DNA from: Mycobacterium parmense
Lineage (GTDB): Bacteria; Actinomycetota; Actinomycetes; Mycobacteriales; Mycobacteriaceae
DNA: 64,000 nucleotides
NCBI RefSeq assembly: GCF_010730575.1
Contig: NZ_AP022614.1
Coordinates: 5,022,001-5,086,000, forward strand
Reading direction: 5' to 3'
The position numbers were made by a program, and so were the translations under genes. Below the pieces are notes generated by a model. The model worked only from the letters and a program-made list of their open reading frames with translations. It did not search any database and was not told where the DNA came from. Positions within the stretch are counted from its first letter, which is position 1. Every line of letters starts with the position of its first letter. Below, in pieces: positions 1-12,030 of this stretch.

Positions 1-1461
1 GAGATCAACGCATTTCGGTTGACCAGGATGGGCGCGGGTCCAACGGCGCACGTCCCACAGATCACCGCCTACACGGCTGCTGCGGCCACGCACTTCGAGC
101 AAGGGATGCAGCAGTCGGTGACCGCGATCGCGACCGCGCCGGTTTTCCAGGGCTCTGGCGGAATGGGGATGCTCGATAGTGCCACGCCGATGGCGGCCTG
201 GCAGCAGACCGCCGGGCTGCATGCAGAGACTGCGGCGGCCACCATCCAAACTGGGTTGACTGCGTACAGCGCGGCCGTGTCCGCGACCATTCCTCATGAA
301 GTGGTGGTGGCCAACCGGGTCCGCGAGGCCACTTTGGAATCAACAAATTTCATGGGGATCAACACCCCAGCGATCGCCGAGGCGAATGCTGAATATGGGG
401 AGTATTGGTCGCAGAACGCCGGGGCCATGGTCGGCTACTTGGGCGCTATGGCCCCTGTCGTGAGCGCGCTGACCGTTCCCTTGCCGACGTTGCCTGATAT
501 GAGCAATCCGCTGGGGGCGACGGCCGGCTTGGCAGGGTTGGTCGGCGACGGGGTTGGTGCTGGCGTGCAGGCCTTAGGGTCGGGCATTAGCGCCGGTGGG
601 GGAGTGGTGTCGGCTGGCAGTGGGATCAGCACAGGCGTGGCCACTGGGATCTCGAGCGGCGTGTTCAACGGCACGGGAGCAGGCGTGCAGGCCGCAGGGT
701 CGCCCACTGGTGGGCAAACCCCGGCACCGCAGCCAGCGACCACCGGCACGACCGCGGGGCAGGGCGTGCCCGCAACGACGGGCACCGGCCAGGGCGTCAC
801 GAGTAACGCGCCGCAGGGAAAAGCTCCACCGTTGCAGGCGGGTCAAGGCGGTCAGCCGCCCCTGGAAGAGTCTGGACAGTCGTTGCTCGGCCAACTCACC
901 CAGGCGCCAACCGAAATGATGAGTTCGCTCAGTTCACCACTGGAGTCACTGGGGCAGCTCCCGTCGAGTGCCAGTGGCCAACTAAGCGGCCTGATGGGCC
1001 CGTTGTCGGCGCTGACCGGTGGAATGTCCGGTGGATTGGGTGGGCCCCCAGCCGGGGGAGCACCGGGATTCAGCGCAGCCAGTGCACCGTGGTCGGGACT
1101 AAGTGGCGCCAACGGCGGCTTCGCCGGGGGCGCGTCAGCGGTTGCCGCGGCGTTGACGAAACCGTCTGCTGGCGGGCTAGGTGGGCCTGTGGGCGTGCCG
1201 GGCGGCTGGTGGGCCGACGTGGCTGATGGCGCTGAAACAGACGAGCAACCGGCTGCGGGACTGCGAAGCGGCGCGGCAGCGGGCAGAGGAGCCATGGCGC
1301 CCGGAATGTATGGACCCATGGCGGCAACGGGGCGCTCCGGACGCGGCAGTGAATATGCCGATGTCAGCGAGCAGGATAAGACGATCACGCTACCGGCCTC
1401 CGCGCATGCGGCGCCGGTGCTCACGTCTGAGGGCGTGGTCCACGTCGGGCAGGGAGGATAA
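1..1461 (+). CDS. PPE family protein, 5' end outside the window
   Basis: PPE proteins are secreted through ESX systems, normally as a heterodimer with a PE partner and with EspG as chaperone. The first in-frame ATG (19) is not the true start. The frame is open to base 1 and reads E-I-N-A-F-R-L, the end of the PPE signature (PPE..NA.R), so only a few residues are missing. The helical PPE domain follows, with recognisable segments such as NTPAIAEANAEYGEYW near residues 120-135. After about residue 160 the protein becomes a Gly/Ala/Pro-rich low-complexity tail. The two esx genes follow directly, as in plasmid ESX loci. The PE partner is presumably just upstream of the window. Confidence 0.9.
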   Translation, partial: EINAFRLTRMGAGPTAHVPQITAYTAAAATHFEQGMQQSVTAIATAPVFQGSGGMGMLDSATPMAAWQQTAGLHAETAAATIQTGLTAYSAAVSATIPHEVVVANRVREATLESTNFMGINTPAIAEANAEYGEYWSQNAGAMVGYLGAMAPVVSALTVPLPTLPDMSNPLGATAGLAGLVGDGVGAGVQALGSGISAGGGVVSAGSGISTGVATGISSGVFNGTGAGVQAAGSPTGGQTPAPQPATTGTTAGQGVPATTGTGQGVTSNAPQGKAPPLQAGQGGQPPLEESGQSLLGQLTQAPTEMMSSLSSPLESLGQLPSSASGQLSGLMGPLSALTGGMSGGLGGPPAGGAPGFSAASAPWSGLSGANGGFAGGASAVAAALTKPSAGGLGGPVGVPGGWWADVADGAETDEQPAAGLRSGAAAGRGAMAPGMYGPMAATGRSGRGSEYADVSEQDKTITLPASAHAAPVLTSEGVVHVGQGG

Positions 1462-1539
1462 CTCCCGGCAGGGGCCCGGGTCATTGCTGAACTGATCGAA
1501 CCAGCGGTAACCACTTGCTAGTGAAGGAGATACACCATC

Positions 1540-1842
1540 ATGGCGTTGAACGCCGATGTCGCCCAGATGCTTTCGGGCGCAAGTCAATTGTCGAACATTC
1601 AACAAGAGGTGCTGTCGGCGTTGGGCCGTTATGTCACCATGAACCAGAACCTCACCGGTACTGGGTTTAGTGGTGATGCGGCGCTGGCCTCCATGGCCAC
1701 CACCGAGGACATCAACCGGACCGGCCAACAGGTCAGCCAGCGGTTTCAGAGCGTCATCGACATAATGAAGCGCTCGGCGCACCAGTACCAAGAAACGAAC
1801 GCGCAGAACCGCGCGGCGCTGGGCTCCATCCAGTCGACCTGA
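1540..1842 (+). CDS. WXG100 protein, EsxB/EsxA-like, first of the pair
   Basis: Predicted small secreted WXG100 helical-hairpin protein of 100 aa, the usual family length. The turn motif is F-S-G within TGFSGDA near residue 44, an F variant of W-x-G. The C-terminal helix has Y-Q-E-T-N where a Y-x-x-x-D/E export signal is usually found, so the last position is Asn; this may be a weakened or diverged signal. The ribosome binding site GAAGGAGA lies about 10 bases upstream of the ATG. The second esx gene begins 49 bases after its stop. It probably forms a heterodimer with that product and is exported by the ESX membrane complex encoded here. Confidence 0.88.
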   Translation: MALNADVAQMLSGASQLSNIQQEVLSALGRYVTMNQNLTGTGFSGDAALASMATTEDINRTGQQVSQRFQSVIDIMKRSAHQYQETNAQNRAALGSIQST

Positions 1843-1890
1843 CCGCGGCCAATCTTTCAGACATCGAACGACTTTCAGAGGAGAATGGTT

Positions 1891-2184
1891 ATGGATTCAA
1901 TGCGTTACGACCACGCCATGATCGCCGATCACGTGTCGGCCCAGGCGCAGCTGGTCGCTCACATGAACGATCTGCGTACCCGGGCCATGGGAACAATCAA
2001 CCAGGTCGCCACAGTCTGGACGCAGCATGGTTCTGACGCTGCCCAGGTCGCCATGCACGAGATCGATCAGGCGTTCCAGGCGGTGTTCACCACGATCGAG
2101 CGCCATGGACAGGCCCAGGGGCACGCGTCGACGAATGCGCTGGGCACCGACCACGCGGTCCAGGCTGGTTTCCGGGGCTTGTGA
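1891..2184 (+). CDS. WXG100 protein, second of the esx pair
   Basis: 97-aa WXG100-family protein, with W-T-Q-H-G as the turn between two predicted helices. An ATG two codons earlier (1885) abuts the Shine-Dalgarno run AGAGGAG (1877-1883) and is too close to be used, so the ATG at 1891, about 7 bases after the run, is chosen. The stop overlaps the GTG start of espG in a GTGA arrangement, indicating coupled translation. It is the likely partner of the gene at 1540. Confidence 0.87.
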   Translation: MDSMRYDHAMIADHVSAQAQLVAHMNDLRTRAMGTINQVATVWTQHGSDAAQVAMHEIDQAFQAVFTTIERHGQAQGHASTNALGTDHAVQAGFRGL

Positions 2185-3122
2185 CCGAGACCGGAACCGC
2201 GGTTGCAGCGCGGCTGTCGACCACGTCGGAAGGTTTGTGGTTGACAGCCGCGCTTTGCGGTGTGGCTCAATTGCCACCTGCCCTCAAGATCCGGCCCATT
2301 GGGGCGGTGCAGGCCACCATCGCGGCTCACCCCGGGATGGAGGTGCTCGAAAACGCGGGGATTTGTCAGGGCGGCGAGGTTGACCCCAGCGTGGCCTCTT
2401 GGGTGCGGGCCTTGGGGCGTCCCGACGTCGAGATTGACGTGACGATTACCCGCCCCGAGATCCGACCGGAGCGGCTTGAAGGCCCACCAGCGGTCTTCAC
2501 CGCCCCGGAGGACGCGATTGAGGCCGCCGAGGCGCTGGCACGGTGGTACGCCCAGCGGCCTCCCCAGCGAGTTGTGACATTGTGCCGGCGCGATAACGCG
2601 TGGGTGGCCGCCGCGCGGCTCTGGCGCCCGGGCCAAGACACCAGCGATGAGGTTGTGGTCACCCCGCTGGGTGGGACCGAGATCGCGCACGTCGTCGTCG
2701 ACACGATAGGGCCGGCCGACCCGGCCCAATTCCACGGCATCAATAGCGAAGCAGCGGTACTCAATACAGTTCTGTCGGCCTGGCAGGCCAACCCCGCCAT
2801 CGACATCATCGCGGGCCTCGTAGAGGTTGGACTTTCAGTTCCCCAGGCGCGGCTAGTCGAAGCGGTCGCCGACCGGGGCACCACCCGCGCGGTTATCGGC
2901 GCGGCCGAATTCTCTATCAGTGGCCCGGCGCGGGCGCCGATGGCGGTGACCGTGGCTGACACCTTGATCGGCCGCGTCGTTGTCAGCAACAGCGTTGGTC
3001 CTGACGGCAGGCAATGGACCACACTGCTGCCCGGCGCCGATCACGCAATCCACACGGCTGTGGTCGAGCTGCTCGAAACTTTGCCCTCGGGACGCGGCTG
3101 GGCGACTCATCAGCGGACATAA
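2181..3122 (+). CDS. espG: EspG-like ESX secretion chaperone
   Basis: Cytosolic chaperone that binds PPE-PE heterodimers and brings them to the ESX machine. The 313-aa length fits EspG (usually about 270-300 aa). The N-terminal segment (EGLWLTAALCG near residues 17-27) and the mixed alpha/beta C-terminal half (LSAWQANPAIDIIAGL near 195) match the family pattern. It starts with GTG overlapping the previous stop. Its place between the esx pair and espI is the usual ESX order. Confidence 0.85.
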   Translation: MTETGTAVAARLSTTSEGLWLTAALCGVAQLPPALKIRPIGAVQATIAAHPGMEVLENAGICQGGEVDPSVASWVRALGRPDVEIDVTITRPEIRPERLEGPPAVFTAPEDAIEAAEALARWYAQRPPQRVVTLCRRDNAWVAAARLWRPGQDTSDEVVVTPLGGTEIAHVVVDTIGPADPAQFHGINSEAAVLNTVLSAWQANPAIDIIAGLVEVGLSVPQARLVEAVADRGTTRAVIGAAEFSISGPARAPMAVTVADTLIGRVVVSNSVGPDGRQWTTLLPGADHAIHTAVVELLETLPSGRGWATHQRT

Positions 3123-3251
3123 AATTTCGATACAGGCGAATATGGTGTCCGTTGTAGACGGATGAAAACCGTGGTTGTTACTGTCGCGCTGTGGCCAAAT
3201 TATGTGGCGCTAAGCGAAATTCGAATACGTCTGGTGACGAGGGGACACGGT

Positions 3252-4772
3252 ATGACAAGTCCGCATGAGCGTGAGGAACGCGACTTTTTCAATGGCCTGG
3301 CGGCAGGTCCGCCGCCCGAGACGCAGCCCGCGCCAGGCGCAGTTGAGCCCAGCCATCCCAACAACAGCGGCGAACCGACGAGCGATGATGGGCGGCCGCG
3401 GTTTTCACCCCCGGAGGCCGCTCTTGGGCTCCCCGCCCAGGATGCGACGCCGGCGCCGTCTTCGGCGCCCCAACAAGCCCCGGGTTGGCAGCCGCCGCGG
3501 TTTTCGCCCCCGGAGGGCACCTTGGCACCCCAGGGCCAAGACACCCCTCCGCCACCTCCGTGGGCGCAGCAGGCCGGTCCCCATCAGCAGGGGACGCCCA
3601 GCGAAAGCTACGGTTCCTCAAGTCAATTGGGCCGCCCACCGCAGGGAGTGTCGGAGGCGGCGCTCGGTGGGCGTCACGGCGCACCGCAGCCAGCCGGTCA
3701 CGCAGATCCCAGCCAGGTTGCGCGTCCGTATCCGCCGGCAGAAGAACATGGTTGGCGTGCGCCAACACCCCAACCGTCGCCTCGCACCGCGGGCACGCCA
3801 CGGTCTTCGGACGCGCTGCGAGAGCACCTGCGCGCCACGGACTTGATTGCCCCACACAAGGAGGCGCCATCCAAGGGGTGGCGCAGGGCGTTGCTCAAGG
3901 TTTCTGGTGGGCTGATTAACGTCGGTGAGTCCAGCGACGAGCGCACAGTGCGTGGCCTCAAGGCTGCGATCGGGGCCAATTTGCGTGGCACTTATACCGT
4001 CGTGGTGCTTGGTGGCAAGGGCGGTTCGGGCAAGACCGCGATGACTGTCGCGACCGCCAGTGAGTTTGCACGCAATCGTAACGACCAAGTGGTCGCTGTC
4101 GACGCCGATCCGGCACAGGCCGCAAATTTGGCGGCTCGGGTGGATCCCAAGGCGTCATCGCTGCGTGCGATTAACGACGACCTTAATCTTCATCGCTACG
4201 CCGATGTTGGGGCCTTGACGGGCCACAACCAAGTTGGTTTAGACGTTGTGGCTTCCCCGCGCCATGGAGGCGCTCGCGGGGAGGGGTTGACCGCTGATGA
4301 GTTCAGCAAGGGCCATATGCGTCTACAACGGTTCTACAGTGTGCTTTTCGTTGACTGCGGTGTCGATCTCGAACACGAGGTGATGAAGGGTGTGTTCGAG
4401 CGCGCCGATGCGGTGTTGATGGTGGCCTCGGCCGTCCCGGACGGCGCCGAAGGCGCGAGCACCAATTTCGAGTGGTTGCGCGACGAAGGCTATCACCAGT
4501 TGCTGTCGCGAACAGTGTTGGTGATCAACCACATTCGCCCGGCGCGCAATCGGAAGGATCGTAAGGAGGCGGCCAAACTGGTCGCCACACTCAGGGAGCA
4601 TTTCGGGAGCTGGGTCAAAAACGATCGCATTATCGAGGTACCCTTTGACCCCCACATCGCCTCGGCGGGCGAGTTGGACCTTCGAAGGGTCAACCCTAAG
4701 ACCGCCAGGGCGGTGCTTAAGACCGCCGCCGCATTGGCGGCAGGGTTCTCGACAGCGGCCGATGCCCGATGA
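3252..4772 (+). CDS. espI: EspI-like MinD/ParA-type ATPase with proline-rich N-terminus
   Basis: ESX-associated ATPase of the EspI type. The first roughly 180 residues are Pro/Gln/Ser-rich and low complexity; the C-terminal half is a MinD/ParA-like domain. The deviant Walker A (GGKGGSGKT) is near residue 255 and a Walker A' (VVAVDADP) about 30 residues later. The frame is open from 3162, but the ATG at 3252 is preceded by GAGGGGA at proper spacing and begins MTSPHERE, so this start is preferred (507 aa). The stop overlaps the eccD start (ATGA). In ESX-1, EspI has been linked to regulation of secretion at low ATP; here the role is inferred. Confidence 0.85.
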   Translation: MTSPHEREERDFFNGLAAGPPPETQPAPGAVEPSHPNNSGEPTSDDGRPRFSPPEAALGLPAQDATPAPSSAPQQAPGWQPPRFSPPEGTLAPQGQDTPPPPPWAQQAGPHQQGTPSESYGSSSQLGRPPQGVSEAALGGRHGAPQPAGHADPSQVARPYPPAEEHGWRAPTPQPSPRTAGTPRSSDALREHLRATDLIAPHKEAPSKGWRRALLKVSGGLINVGESSDERTVRGLKAAIGANLRGTYTVVVLGGKGGSGKTAMTVATASEFARNRNDQVVAVDADPAQAANLAARVDPKASSLRAINDDLNLHRYADVGALTGHNQVGLDVVASPRHGGARGEGLTADEFSKGHMRLQRFYSVLFVDCGVDLEHEVMKGVFERADAVLMVASAVPDGAEGASTNFEWLRDEGYHQLLSRTVLVINHIRPARNRKDRKEAAKLVATLREHFGSWVKNDRIIEVPFDPHIASAGELDLRRVNPKTARAVLKTAAALAAGFSTAADAR

Positions 4773-6264
4773 CCACCGCCAATTCCGCACAACAGGCGCC
4801 GGAAGTCCCTCGGCTGTGCAAGGTTCATTTGCTGGTCGGGGATGACACGCTCATCGATTACGTCCTGCCTGCTGGGGTGGCGTTGATTGCGGTGATCGAG
4901 GACCTCATCCCGCGGGTCAATGCGATTCTCAAAGATCGCGGGCGGGCACCTCTTGATGACACGTTGACCTTTCAACTGTGCCGTGCAGACGCCACTCCGC
5001 TCGATCCGCAGCGATCCCTTGATGACAGCCGTGTCTACGACGGGGACTTGTTGTGTCTCTTGCCTACTGACGCCACCGAACGCTTCGCACCTGTCATTGA
5101 GGAGGTGTCGACGGCGCTGGCTCGTTCAGCACGCCAGCAGTTCGCCACAGTCGATGTCACGGTCGCGCGTCGGGTAGCCGGGGGGCTTTTCGCAGCGCTG
5201 GTCGCGTGGGCCGAGGTGATGTTGGCGCAGTTGTGGTGGCAACAGCACGGCTGGCTGCCCGCGGCGGTGTCGTGGGGATTAGCCGCCGTTTTCTTGGTGT
5301 CGGCGAGGGCGGCGACGCGGGCACGAGATGAGCAGCGACGCCGATCGGCGGACTTCCTGGTGTGGTCGGCGCTGATTTGCGCCGGTGCAGGCGCGGCGAT
5401 GTCGGTGCCGGGACCACCCGGTGGCTGGCATGTGGTGGCCGCGACGGCCACCGTGTTGGCCGGCGTGGCGGCATTGACGATGCTGACCGGCCGCTATCTG
5501 ACTGTGTTTGCGGGGATGGCTGTGGTCGGGTTATCTGCGGGCGCGGTGGCGGCGATCCACGCCAGCGGTTGGCGAGTGCTGCCAGCGCATCTGGCGGTCG
5601 TCTTCTTGGTAGCGGACCTGGTGCTAGTGACGTTTGCAACCAGCATCGGGATCGTGGGGGCCGGAGTGCCCGGGCCATGGTTTCCTTCGGTCACTAACCG
5701 GGGGGTGTTTGAGACTCGAGAAGGCGCTGCCCTAAACACGGTGTCGCCGGTGGAGCGTCCGGGCAATGAAACCGTTGAGCAGATCGCGACGTGGGCTCGG
5801 CGCGGCACCGCCATCGTGACGGGTCTGCTGGCTGGCGGCGCTGTGGTGTTGGTGGCGGCCGCGCGCTATGCAGTGATGCCCGAAACTGGCGGCGGGTGGC
5901 GGTTTTTGGCATTCACGTTGGGGATTTGCGCAATCTTTCTGCTCCGGGCGCGCTCGTTTGTTGATCGCAATCAATCGGTGATGCTGGCCGTTGGTGCGGT
6001 CGTCGCGGTAGCGGTGGTGATCGGACGATACGCAAGCGCTCCCAACCCGGCTTCGCCGGTTGTCACCCTGATATGTGTTGGCGCAGCGCTAATGTTGGCC
6101 GGGGCGGGCCTGCTTGGAGCGCTGGTGGTGCCCAATGCGCGGATCAGCGCACCGGTAAACCGCGCCGTCGAAGTCAGCGAGTACATTCTGCTGATTTTCG
6201 TTGTGCCATGGGCGATCTGGCTGCTGAATCTGCTGTGGGTGGTACGAAATGCGGTCCACGGCTG

Positions 6265-6265
<1 letters not shown>
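4769..6265 (+). CDS. eccD: EccD, ESX membrane channel component
   Basis: Polytopic core subunit of the ESX inner-membrane complex. The first about 100 residues form a ubiquitin-like domain (CKVHLLVGDDTLIDYVLP), followed by many hydrophobic segments consistent with the eleven transmembrane helices of the family. Length 498 aa is typical. The start overlaps the espI stop by four bases and the stop overlaps the mycP ATG (TGATG), so it lies in a coupled run with mycP and eccE. Confidence 0.93.
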
Positions 6266-7901
<1,636 letters not shown>

Positions 7902-7902
<1 letters not shown>

Positions 7903-9446
7903 TGAAGCAACGGTTTGTCTCGGCCCGTATCGCACCCCGCGCCGTGGTCACCGGCGAAGTGGTCGCAGGTCTGGTTGCGCTGGCACTGAGCGCCACGCTG
8001 GATTCGTGGCCGATCGCCGTCGCCAGCGGCGCCGCGACCGGACTGGTGATCTGTGTGCTGACCTTCCGGGAGCGCACCGTGTGGCAGTGGGCGTGGCGGG
8101 CCATGTCCTGGACGCGCCGCCGGGTGCGCAGACTCCAGCTGCCTCAACCGGTCGATGTCACCCTCAACGAGCACACAGTCGGTGTTGTGATCGACGGGCA
8201 CACCGTGTCCACGATGATCACTGTGCTGGGCAAGCCTTACATCCCCACCCTATTGCACGCCGACCACACCAAAACACTTAATACCGTGCCGATTAGCGTA
8301 ATCGCACAAGAGATGCAGCGCTGCGGGTTGAGTGTTGATGTCGACATCATCTGCGAGGGCAGCCGCACAGCCAGAGACAACTATGCCGAACTGTATGAAG
8401 CGGCGCTACGGGGGCTGCCGGCGGCCGGTCAGCGTAGCGTGACGTTGGTAGTCCGCTTCGATACGCGCAGCGACCGCATTCTGCCTGGACTGCTGTGGCG
8501 GCGAGACACGATCGGCGCGGCGGTGGCGGCTTCTCAGCGCATCACCAGAGCGCTGTGCCAAACAAACTGTCGTGCAAGGCTTTTGACCGCAGCGCAGATG
8601 AACGACGCGGTAGCGGCCAGCCTGGGTGGGCCCGAAAACGCGACAGCTTCTTACCAGGACCGCTGGACGAATCTGCAGCGCGGCGGGAAGGCCTATGTCA
8701 CAGCGTATTTCTTCAGCGCCAGTGACGTGCGCTCTGCTCAACTCGACGACGTGTGGGCCTACCAGAGCGACCACACGACCCTGGTGATCGCGTTGCGCAG
8801 CGATCCTGCCGGCGTGCGGGCTTCAGCCCTCGTCCGGTTGACCACCGTGCAACCGCTTGCCAGCTCGCCGCGGCTGGTGCTCAACCCGATGGCGGGCCGA
8901 CAGTGGGAAGCGTTGGCGCTGACCTTGCCTGGGTGCAGGCGGCTGAGGTTGCCATCAACGCCAGTAACTACCGAACTCAACACAGCTGTCGTAGCCGGCG
9001 CATCGGGTGTTCTGCTGGGTGAACTGCGAGACGCTATGCTGTTGATGCCGATATCAGATCCCGCGGCCCCCACCCGAATTGCTCTGCACGCCGATGATGA
9101 CCAGGCGGTGAAACGGCTGATTCGCCGGGCGGCCGCAGCAGGCGAACAGGTCGCCGTTTACGACCCCACTGGGCGTTGGACAATGACGTCTGCTTCCCCA
9201 CGGATCTGGACGACGCGCGACGTCACAGCCCAGCCGCCACGTCCTCCGACGATGGTGGTACACAATGGTCGCGTCAACAACTACCCACCCGCGCGCACAT
9301 CGATCACGGTCGGCGATGTGCCCGCCAGCGCTGCACCCGATATCCGTATCGAACAGCGGGGCGAGCGAATCACCGTGAAAACACAGCGTTTTCGCACCAC
9401 GTTGAGGTCTGTGACATTCCGCAACGAGGATGCTTATCTGCGGTAA
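7902..9446 (+). CDS. eccE: EccE, ESX peripheral membrane component
   Basis: Core ESX subunit of 514 aa. Two hydrophobic helices occupy about residues 14-55 and are followed by an Arg-rich stretch and a large soluble domain, the usual EccE layout. The ATG overlaps the mycP stop. It closes the eccD-mycP-eccE block. Confidence 0.88.
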
Positions 9447-9511
9447 TCGATCCTCCCAATGTGGCTGACTTTGGTAGACGAATACCGGGGTGGGAGTGCA
9501 CGATTGCGGGT

Positions 9512-10333
9512 ATGGCTTGCGATAGCGCCCGCAGCACTCCCGCCGATACCGATCCGAAAACCCACCGGCGCGCAGTGCGTTTCTTTTGGGTGGTGTTGAT
9601 AGGAGCAAGCGCGGCCTCGATCGCTGGCAACGCGTTACACGCGATCGTGCAGGCCGATCACGTCGCCCCGGCGCTGGCGGCCGCGGTGGCCACGGCCCCA
9701 CCTCTGGTATTGCTCGGGTCCACGGAAGGGCTCTCGCTGCTCATCAAGGTGCACCGCCGGCCCACCTTGACGTTCTGGGCGGCGGTGATCATGACGCTGT
9801 TACTGGGGGCCGGTGCGTTTCGCCTGTCATTTGATGCGTTGTGCAGCTTGGCTATCCGGTGCGGTATCCGCCCAAGCTTGGCATGGTTGTGGCCGCTGAT
9901 CATTGACGTCACGACCGCGCAGGCCACCGTTGCGCTGGTAGCCCTGACCCGGCTCCTACACAGCCGCGCCGAGGCGCCGCCGGCCCTCGTCGAGGAGGAC
10001 GTCCCGGTGTCCCTGTCGGCGACACCTCTGCCAGTCGCTGGGTCCTCAGCAGGTGAGCGTGATAGGGCCATGGTGGCGGTCGAGCCGGACCGGTCGCTGT
10101 CATCGGTTCCAAGAGTGGACGCCGCTGTGCCCCCGCGAGAGCGTCATGAACACGCCGTACGCACAGTGATGGCATCGAAAAGAACCAAGCAGCCTGCAGA
10201 AATCATTGACGCTGTGCTGCGCCGCCACGCTGACGGGCAAAAGCCGGGTGAAATCTCAGAGGAACTCAAGCTGCACCACACAACGGTGAACCGGATACTG
10301 GCGACGGCGCTCCACTCGGCAGCGGCGGTGTAA
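9512..10333 (+). CDS. DUF2637-like membrane protein with C-terminal HTH
   Basis: Probable conjugation-associated membrane protein of 273 aa. The frame is open from inside eccE, but homology-like sequence starts at the ATG at 9512 (MACDSARSTP). Four hydrophobic segments lie at about residues 25-45, 55-78, 85-108 and 125-148, matching the DUF2637/SpdB-like family of actinobacterial plasmids. The C-terminus (PAEIIDAVLRRHADGQK...) reads as a helix-turn-helix. The downstream ATPase lacks a membrane domain, so this protein could be its anchor; that is inference. The start is not certain. Confidence 0.75.
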   Translation: MACDSARSTPADTDPKTHRRAVRFFWVVLIGASAASIAGNALHAIVQADHVAPALAAAVATAPPLVLLGSTEGLSLLIKVHRRPTLTFWAAVIMTLLLGAGAFRLSFDALCSLAIRCGIRPSLAWLWPLIIDVTTAQATVALVALTRLLHSRAEAPPALVEEDVPVSLSATPLPVAGSSAGERDRAMVAVEPDRSLSSVPRVDAAVPPRERHEHAVRTVMASKRTKQPAEIIDAVLRRHADGQKPGEISEELKLHHTTVNRILATALHSAAAV

Positions 10334-10427
10334 ACCCGAAGCTTCCGCCGCAGTGACCTACGTCCGGCGATCGCGAATGTCGCTGCTTTGATAGACGTTC
10401 GCGGCCAGTGGCGCCCATGATGACGTA

Positions 10428-11831
10428 GTGGTCAACGAACCGTACACCCCGTACTGCGGCCTCACCTACAATCGCCAAAACGTTGCCGTGCGTGCGGAGA
10501 CAGCACCTCACATTCTGGTAAGCGCACCAACACGTACGGGTAAAACACGCAGGATTTTGGCCCCGGCGGCGCTCGTGCATCCTGGGCCGGAAGTTTTGGT
10601 GTCGTCGAAACCCGACCTGGCAGAGCTTGTTCTAACACGACGCAATATCGGGATTACCGGTGTGATTGATCTGCGGCCTGAGCACACTGAGGTATGGCCG
10701 GCCGGGGTTAGGCGTATGGTCACCGACCCGACCCGCACGATCGCCAGCGCCCATGAAGCACTGACCGTTGCTGAGACCATGCTCGCGACCTCGGGCGTGG
10801 GTTTCAGTGGCGCATCGGGCGGCAACGCTGTTGCTGCGGGCGGGCTTTGGGAAAGTCAGGCCGCACCGCCGTTGGCATGCCTGCTGTACGCGGCCAGCCC
10901 GCAGGGCAACAGTTTGGGAATGCCCTGGGTGCTCGATGCCGTGCAGGATTTCGGTATCGACGAAACCGGCGGCGACCAACCCATCCCCGAGCTCGGACGC
11001 CCGTCGTGGCTGACCGCTTACGGGCTTTGCGAACAACCGAAACTCGCGGCCCCGCTGTATTCTGTTATCGCCGGGATGGATTCCCGGCTGCGTGACAGCA
11101 TCAAGATCACGGTGTCCAAGGCCGTAACACCGTGGCTGCGCTTGGGTTTGAGCGCCGACGAGGGAGCACCGTACTTGAGCGCGGTCGAACGTGTCGCTGT
11201 GGAGTCATTCGACGTCCACATGCTTGATGAGCCGGACGCCACATTGTTTGTGATCGCCCCGAACACCGGCTCGGTCGCCGGAGCCGCGGTGGCTCTGATC
11301 GATTCCATCGTGCGTCATTTCCGCCGCAAGATGGCCAATCATCAACTGACGCATCCGCTGCTGCTGGAACTCGACGAGGTATGTAACTCATGTCCGTTGC
11401 CGGATCTGTTGACCTACGTGGGGGAGTCAGCGGGACTGGGTGTCAACATCTTGGCGACGGTGCAGGCGTCGGCGCATTTCGACGTTGTATTTGGGTCCAA
11501 GTACGCTGAAGCGCTGCGGGAGATGTTTCCGGGCACGCTGATCATGTATGGAGCTCACGAGCGCCATTTGCTCGAACAGGCCTCACATTGGCTGGGAGAG
11601 ACAACCCGACGTACCGAAGCCTATGAGCCCACAGGGGGGAGTCGGGGCCAATCGTCGCAATTCGGCCAGGCGATCGGTTGGCAGGAACTGCTTCCCCAAA
11701 GCCGGGAAGAAGCCCAGCTGTTGCAGCGCGGCACGGCTGGCGAGCGAGTTCATATTCCAGACTGGACCGAGTTCCTGGCTCTGTTCGACCAGGCGGTTCA
11801 GCGGCGAATCAAAAAGGCGCAGTGGGGTTGA
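10428..11831 (+). CDS. VirD4/TraG-like type IV coupling ATPase, no membrane anchor
   Basis: Coupling protein expected to link the relaxase-DNA complex to the transfer channel. Walker A is SAPTRTGKTR at residues 32-41, and Walker B is LLLELDEV near 312-319, followed by a Gln-containing motif (ATVQASAHF). At 467 aa it lacks the N-terminal transmembrane helices of classical VirD4; the sequence starts almost directly with the ATPase fold. Start is GTG. The neighbouring DUF2637-like membrane gene may supply anchoring. Confidence 0.85.
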   Translation: MVNEPYTPYCGLTYNRQNVAVRAETAPHILVSAPTRTGKTRRILAPAALVHPGPEVLVSSKPDLAELVLTRRNIGITGVIDLRPEHTEVWPAGVRRMVTDPTRTIASAHEALTVAETMLATSGVGFSGASGGNAVAAGGLWESQAAPPLACLLYAASPQGNSLGMPWVLDAVQDFGIDETGGDQPIPELGRPSWLTAYGLCEQPKLAAPLYSVIAGMDSRLRDSIKITVSKAVTPWLRLGLSADEGAPYLSAVERVAVESFDVHMLDEPDATLFVIAPNTGSVAGAAVALIDSIVRHFRRKMANHQLTHPLLLELDEVCNSCPLPDLLTYVGESAGLGVNILATVQASAHFDVVFGSKYAEALREMFPGTLIMYGAHERHLLEQASHWLGETTRRTEAYEPTGGSRGQSSQFGQAIGWQELLPQSREEAQLLQRGTAGERVHIPDWTEFLALFDQAVQRRIKKAQWG

Positions 11832-12030
11832 CGGGCGGTTGCCGCGACGGGCGCAATCTATGACTGACGCATTGGTCTCGGTGCTCGCGTCCAGCTTCCC
11901 AAGTGCGACCGCTGGGCAGCTCCGGGTAGCTGCACCGTGTAATCTGCCTGTGCTGCAACTAATTTGCTGTCGACGCGATCAAGCGTTTCTCGACGCTGGC
12001 CGTGTCCGCAGTAGCACTCCAGCTGCGGAC
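11832..12030. other. Convergent intergenic region
   Basis: About 200 bases between the coupling-protein stop and the stop of an opposite-strand small gene. I see no convincing gene or strong hairpin; it is where the two transcription units would end. Confidence 0.5.
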
